A stretch of DNA of 64,000 nt. It comes from Roseivirga sp. GTDB lineage: Bacteria; Bacteroidota; Bacteroidia; Cytophagales; Cyclobacteriaceae. Of this stretch, positions 61,801 through 64,000 are shown piece after piece. The notes below the pieces were generated by a model. The model ran no database searches and was not told the origin of the DNA. It saw only the letters and a list, made by a program, of their open reading frames with translations. The translations under genes and the position numbers were made by a program. Location: positions 124,001-188,000 of the forward strand of contig JAAWWF010000041.1 of assembly GCA_021404565.1 (NCBI GenBank), read 5' to 3'. The stretch's first letter is position 1. Each line of letters begins with the position of its first letter.

Positions 61801-64000
61801 GTAATTGTCGTTGGCATCCTGCCGAAGGCCGATGCCCAGCATGGTGTAACGACCAGTACCTGTTGCAGATTTAATTTCAGCCAAATCCCCAACACTCAAT
61901 ATATCGTTGGTACCATCAAAATCGATGGTGGGCAAGAAGTTGATATTGTCTGTGGCATTGCTTTTATAAAGAGGAGGGTTGGTAACTTCCGTGGCATCGT
62001 TGCTTGCGGTTGATTGGTCTGTCCAGGTGGTAATGCTCGTGTTGTCTGTGGTAGTAGAAGTACCTGCATCGGATCTTAGCCACAGCACCATACCACTGGT
62101 TACACCCCCAGGCCCGCAAAGGTCAGATGAAACGCCCAATGTAAAATACTGCCCATCTGTAAGGTCTACTCCACTAAAGGTGAGTACAGAACCGTTGAAA
62201 GTGCCTCCTGTTATAGTATTTCCATTTTCAAGACTCGTATTGTCTCCTCCACTTGCAGTGATCAGCTGGTAATCGCCTGCATTGGAGCTATAGCCCGTGA
62301 GACCCGTCAGGTCAAAGGAGATGTCGGTGGCCCCCACGGTTCCTGTTTCCTGGGCTCTCCAGATGCGCAACATGCGCTCATTGACCGTACCTGGAGTACC
62401 AGCAGTGGTAATACTGCCAAAAGCCGTGCTGGCACCATCTGTGGCCCAGGTCAAAAAGTCCTTATCGGCTGTAAAGTCATTTGCATTGCCGGCATTATTG
62501 GTGGCAATGCCTCCCAGGCCCATGGTTACAATAGCACCTGTATTGACGCTTCTCGACTGCTTTTGATTCAGGCAGGTATCATCATCGCGACCGATACCTG
62601 CTACATTGGAAACAAACCCGGTGTCATCGCTATAGTCCCAGGTAATGGTGGTACCATCAGAGGCCACATAGTCACCCTCGACCACCGAGCCGGAAATAGT
62701 TTCGTTAGGAGTGGCATCGGCATCATTATCATCTGTGAGGGTAGTTCCATACTTAATGGCCAGGTAGCTGCGAACTCTTTGGGCTTCAATGGCCGAAATA
62801 TCCTGATTGTAGACGATCACCTCTTGCATGTCTCCGAAGAACCTTCGACCGGAATTATTACCCAGGTTATTGGTTTCCGATTGACGGCCAATGGAGACCG
62901 GCCCCTGATTTGAGCCATGAGCGGAGGCTTGTGTGATACCAGAGTCGTCAATATCAATATCTACTCCGGTATTAGCACTAACGATTGTGCCGTCAACAAT
63001 ATGGTTTTTGACATCACTGGTTCCTGCGTTGGTATTAAAATCTCCCTCAGCAAGAAAGCTTGCTGCCGTTGGTGAAATATTGAAGTTTGTCTTGCCATCT
63101 GCCACGATGTTCCCTCTATCCCCATAAGCTGCGATTCCTACACCGGAATTATTATTATTGCCGAAGTTGTATATCCACTTGTTGTTTCTGTTCCCTCCGG
63201 TCAGCGAGCTTTCAGGCTCTACGGATGAGAATATGTGCATGCCACCATCTGCGGCAGCGGCAAAGATAAAATTACTACCCAGGGTAAAACCAATCTCATC
63301 GGCACCTGCATTCCAGTTCAGGCCCGGGTTGAAATTCACATCTGTCTCTACCCAGGTAGGAGCCCTGTTGGTAACCCCGCCATCATTGGTAGCGTCAAAG
63401 TCGCTTCGGCTTTGGTCTGCCCAGGTTTCTACGGTCTGGCCATTTGTAGCCAGGGTAGTGCCGGTATTAAAGGTTTCTGCATCGGCCTTTAACCATAGCG
63501 CCAGGCCGTCCTGCACACCACCGGGAGTACAGATGAAATACTGTGTACCGAGGGTAAAGTACTGTCCATCTGAAAGATTTACATCTGAGAAGGTGATCAC
63601 GTCACCATTAAAGGTACCGCCTGTAACTACGGTAGCAGATGAGAAATCGGCCCCGGAAGAGTTGTCAGCTATCAATAGCGAAAAATCTCCGGCATCGGTA
63701 CCGAAACCAAGCCCGGTAATGTCGAATGAAATGTCTGTAACTCCGACTGAATTTTCTTCAGCCACCCTCCAGACCCTCTCCAGTCTTTCATTGATGGTAT
63801 CGGGTTTGGTAACTATCCGGCTGGAGGTTGTGACACCGCCGTCATTTCCCCACAAAAGCCAGGTGTCATCTGTGCCAATGCTGCTTGTCCTGTTCACCTC
63901 GACAATACTGCCCGTATTCTCACTTTGCGATTGCAACTGCACAAACTCAGAGTTATCGTCACGGCCAATACCGGCAATGTCGTTGTTGTACTCCAGGTAG
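58861..64000 (-). CDS. Giant modular T9SS cargo protein, array copy 5 (5' end outside window)
   Basis: The frame runs to the window edge, giving 1712 residues of the C-terminal part; the signal peptide, N-terminal domain and most of module 1 lie beyond 64000. The visible end of module 1 (YLEYNNDIAGIGRDDNSEF, QSQSEN) resembles other first modules. Three complete modules start at Cys codons near 63531, 62117 and 60795. Module 2 has a lectin half (class E) not seen elsewhere in the window: FIFAAAADGGMHIFSSVEPE and the GPVSIGRQSET region. Module 3 is class D and module 4 class C. All three carry aspartate-rich loops (DDNDADATPNE, DNDNDLTLNE, DDNDGDLTANE). A fibronectin-like domain (ALPITLVNFSA) and a T9SS type A tail (YPNPVHRGE) end the protein. 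Confidence 0.88.
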   Translation of the reverse strand, partial: YLEYNNDIAGIGRDDNSEFVQLQSQSENTGSIVEVNRTSSIGTDDTWLLWGNDGGVTTSSRIVTKPDTINERLERVWRVAEENSVGVTDISFDITGLGFGTDAGDFSLLIADNSSGADFSSATVVTGGTFNGDVITFSDVNLSDGQYFTLGTQYFICTPGGVQDGLALWLKADAETFNTGTTLATNGQTVETWADQSRSDFDATNDGGVTNRAPTWVETDVNFNPGLNWNAGADEIGFTLGSNFIFAAAADGGMHIFSSVEPESSLTGGNRNNKWIYNFGNNNNSGVGIAAYGDRGNIVADGKTNFNISPTAASFLAEGDFNTNAGTSDVKNHIVDGTIVSANTGVDIDIDDSGITQASAHGSNQGPVSIGRQSETNNLGNNSGRRFFGDMQEVIVYNQDISAIEAQRVRSYLAIKYGTTLTDDNDADATPNETISGSVVEGDYVASDGTTITWDYSDDTGFVSNVAGIGRDDDTCLNQKQSRSVNTGAIVTMGLGGIATNNAGNANDFTADKDFLTWATDGASTAFGSITTAGTPGTVNERMLRIWRAQETGTVGATDISFDLTGLTGYSSNAGDYQLITASGGDNTSLENGNTITGGTFNGSVLTFSGVDLTDGQYFTLGVSSDLCGPGGVTSGMVLWLRSDAGTSTTTDNTSITTWTDQSTASNDATEVTNPPLYKSNATDNINFLPTIDFDGTNDILSVGDLAEIKSATGTGRYTMLGIGLRQDANDNYVLGSTGGTNNEELYFGYTSAGTTATLDHESNAINLTGLNAFGSPAQTPFLLFGEYDGTGRVFEELRDDNFNRNTDSNTTDISGTQTNYIGDVTNTGNYNGLISEVLVYNSAVTDLEKLRIYSYFGVKYGITLPQDNDNDLTLNETISGSVAEGDYVASDGTTIIWDESNGYSTYHNGMAGIGRDDDACLNQKQSTSATDGTILTMGLGSVETDNATNSNLHDNLDFLIWGHDGGATAQASANTVDVPSTISERMTRVWRVEDNGTVGNTELQFDLSTLGYSVADASAFSLLISNTSTIADASITTGGTLNGSVLSFTGVDLTDGQFFTIGTAFTTCGPGGVNTNIGLWLRADLEVFSDAGVTAATDGGDVAQWNDQSSPASNTSEANGGGGSVVEPLFRATEINYNSSVFVSDQNTTNNSFMETAAATNTVSGDMTLIAIFETAQNQGTNDQIDNTPALIGAEADAGTDDYGLGVYQGEVVFNAANTTTFTARSTTATYNDGEPYMATGTRVQAASGAVNLYINSLNVGTGTSDNTALDAADTWAVGNQSSYDNEAQFQGNISEVLVFSSVLSGEEQARVESYLALKYGITRSDDNDGDLTANEIISGSIREGDYVAADGGIIWDYSARGSTYFNDIAGIGRDDLSCFDQTRSKSENDDALVDMEITSFTADDSWLIWGNDGAVIEAIDNKERPAGINSRLNREWQVQETGTVGSISLTYDLSTINGPTGLGTSNLTQLRLMVDGDGDFNSGVTLLSPTSTDAINNTVTFTVDFNGSDGFYYTLGSEEEDALPITLVNFSANKTNDNDVLLEWTTAQEVNNSFFTIERSTDAINFESLSQIDGAGSSDEFISYHYTDRNPLDGTSYYRLRQTDHNGESSASETLRVFIEPVTLELVRYKVYPNPVHRGEELTIERSGNLKSAILSYQIYSPGGVFVKSGQIESTLTGIKLETKDLNPGVHLIRILGQDTPPTTLKVIVR

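Larger units (their letters stand above)
31029..64000 (-). repeat. Tandem array of five paralogous giant genes with 18 visible repeat modules
   Basis: Five same-strand paralogues lie head to tail with gaps of about 280-530 bases. The signature (I/V)(E/Q)(S/T)YLA(I/L)KYGIT, with small variations, occurs 3, 4, 4, 4 and 3 times in copies 1-5, 18 in total, with part of another module at the window edge. Module start points, taken as the conserved GPGG/CxPGG segment, are near 35619, 34281, 32915 (copy 1); 42830, 41495, 40190, 38862 (copy 2); 50009, 48677, 47354, 46016 (copy 3); 57510, 56163, 54816, 53496 (copy 4); and 63531, 62117, 60795 (copy 5). Each module spans about 1.3-1.5 kb. Confidence 0.9.

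Noticed and set aside
31356-64000. Many long open frames on the + strand opposite the giant genes, including one of 280 codons at the window end
   Set aside because: They lie entirely antisense to real coding sequence, recur at the same places in each module copy, have no recognisable domains and follow from the codon use of Asp/Thr/Ser/Gly-rich repeats.
31029-64000. Recent gene conversion between array copies
   Set aside because: The protein segments look nearly identical, but about a quarter of bases differ in a hand-checked stretch, mostly at synonymous sites.
31029-64000. CRISPR or short-repeat array
   Set aside because: Repeats are protein-coding modules of over 1 kb with no short identical repeats and spacers.

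Overview
The window comes from a Bacteroidota chromosome, most likely order Cytophagales and probably marine. The evidence is a complete gldKLMN type IX secretion (T9SS) core with a PorP/SprF gene and a SprE/PorW lipoprotein, an ATP synthase operon that stops after atpG, TAnnTTTG-type -7 promoter boxes, no clear Shine-Dalgarno sequences, and very large acidic surface proteins ending in T9SS type A sorting domains. The family or genus cannot be fixed from this sequence.

Layout. 1-5.1 kb: the end of an M16 peptidase gene, a beta-propeller lipoprotein, a DUF721 protein, a tandem pair of single-pass membrane paralogues, and hemW. 5.1-14.4 kb (+ strand): a TamA/Omp85-like outer-membrane protein, a DUF4271 membrane protein, a HemD-like protein, porP/sprF, then gldK-gldL-gldM-gldN. 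14.4-21.2 kb (- strand): a tight operon sprE/porW, class A penicillin-binding protein, uvrC, meeting gldN at a bidirectional terminator. 21.2-28.4 kb (+): an M23 peptidase, a bactofilin, then atpZ, an AtpI-like gene, atpB, atpE, atpF, atpH, atpA and atpG; atpD and atpC are absent. 28.4-31 kb: a UbiA-like membrane protein, a beta-barrel/bactofilin pair on the - strand, and a methyltransferase.

31-64 kb: the last half of the window is a tandem, same-strand array of five giant paralogues (1885, 2278, about 2320 and 2301 residues, plus one cut by the window edge). Each complete copy has a signal peptide, a conserved N-terminal domain of about 330 residues, three or four modules of about 430-500 residues (a lectin/LamG-like half plus a conserved half marked by a YLAIKYGIT-type motif), a fibronectin-like segment and a T9SS type A tail. 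First and last modules belong to constant classes, while the internal modules change identity and number between paralogues, as if shuffled. This array is the most interesting part of the window.

How the parts fit: GldK/L/M/N, PorP/SprF and SprE are components of the machine that would export the giant proteins. Their type A tails predict cleavage and anchoring at the cell surface, so machine and candidate major cargo lie within 20 kb of each other. What the array binds is unknown; adhesion or glycan binding is an inference from the lectin-like fold only.
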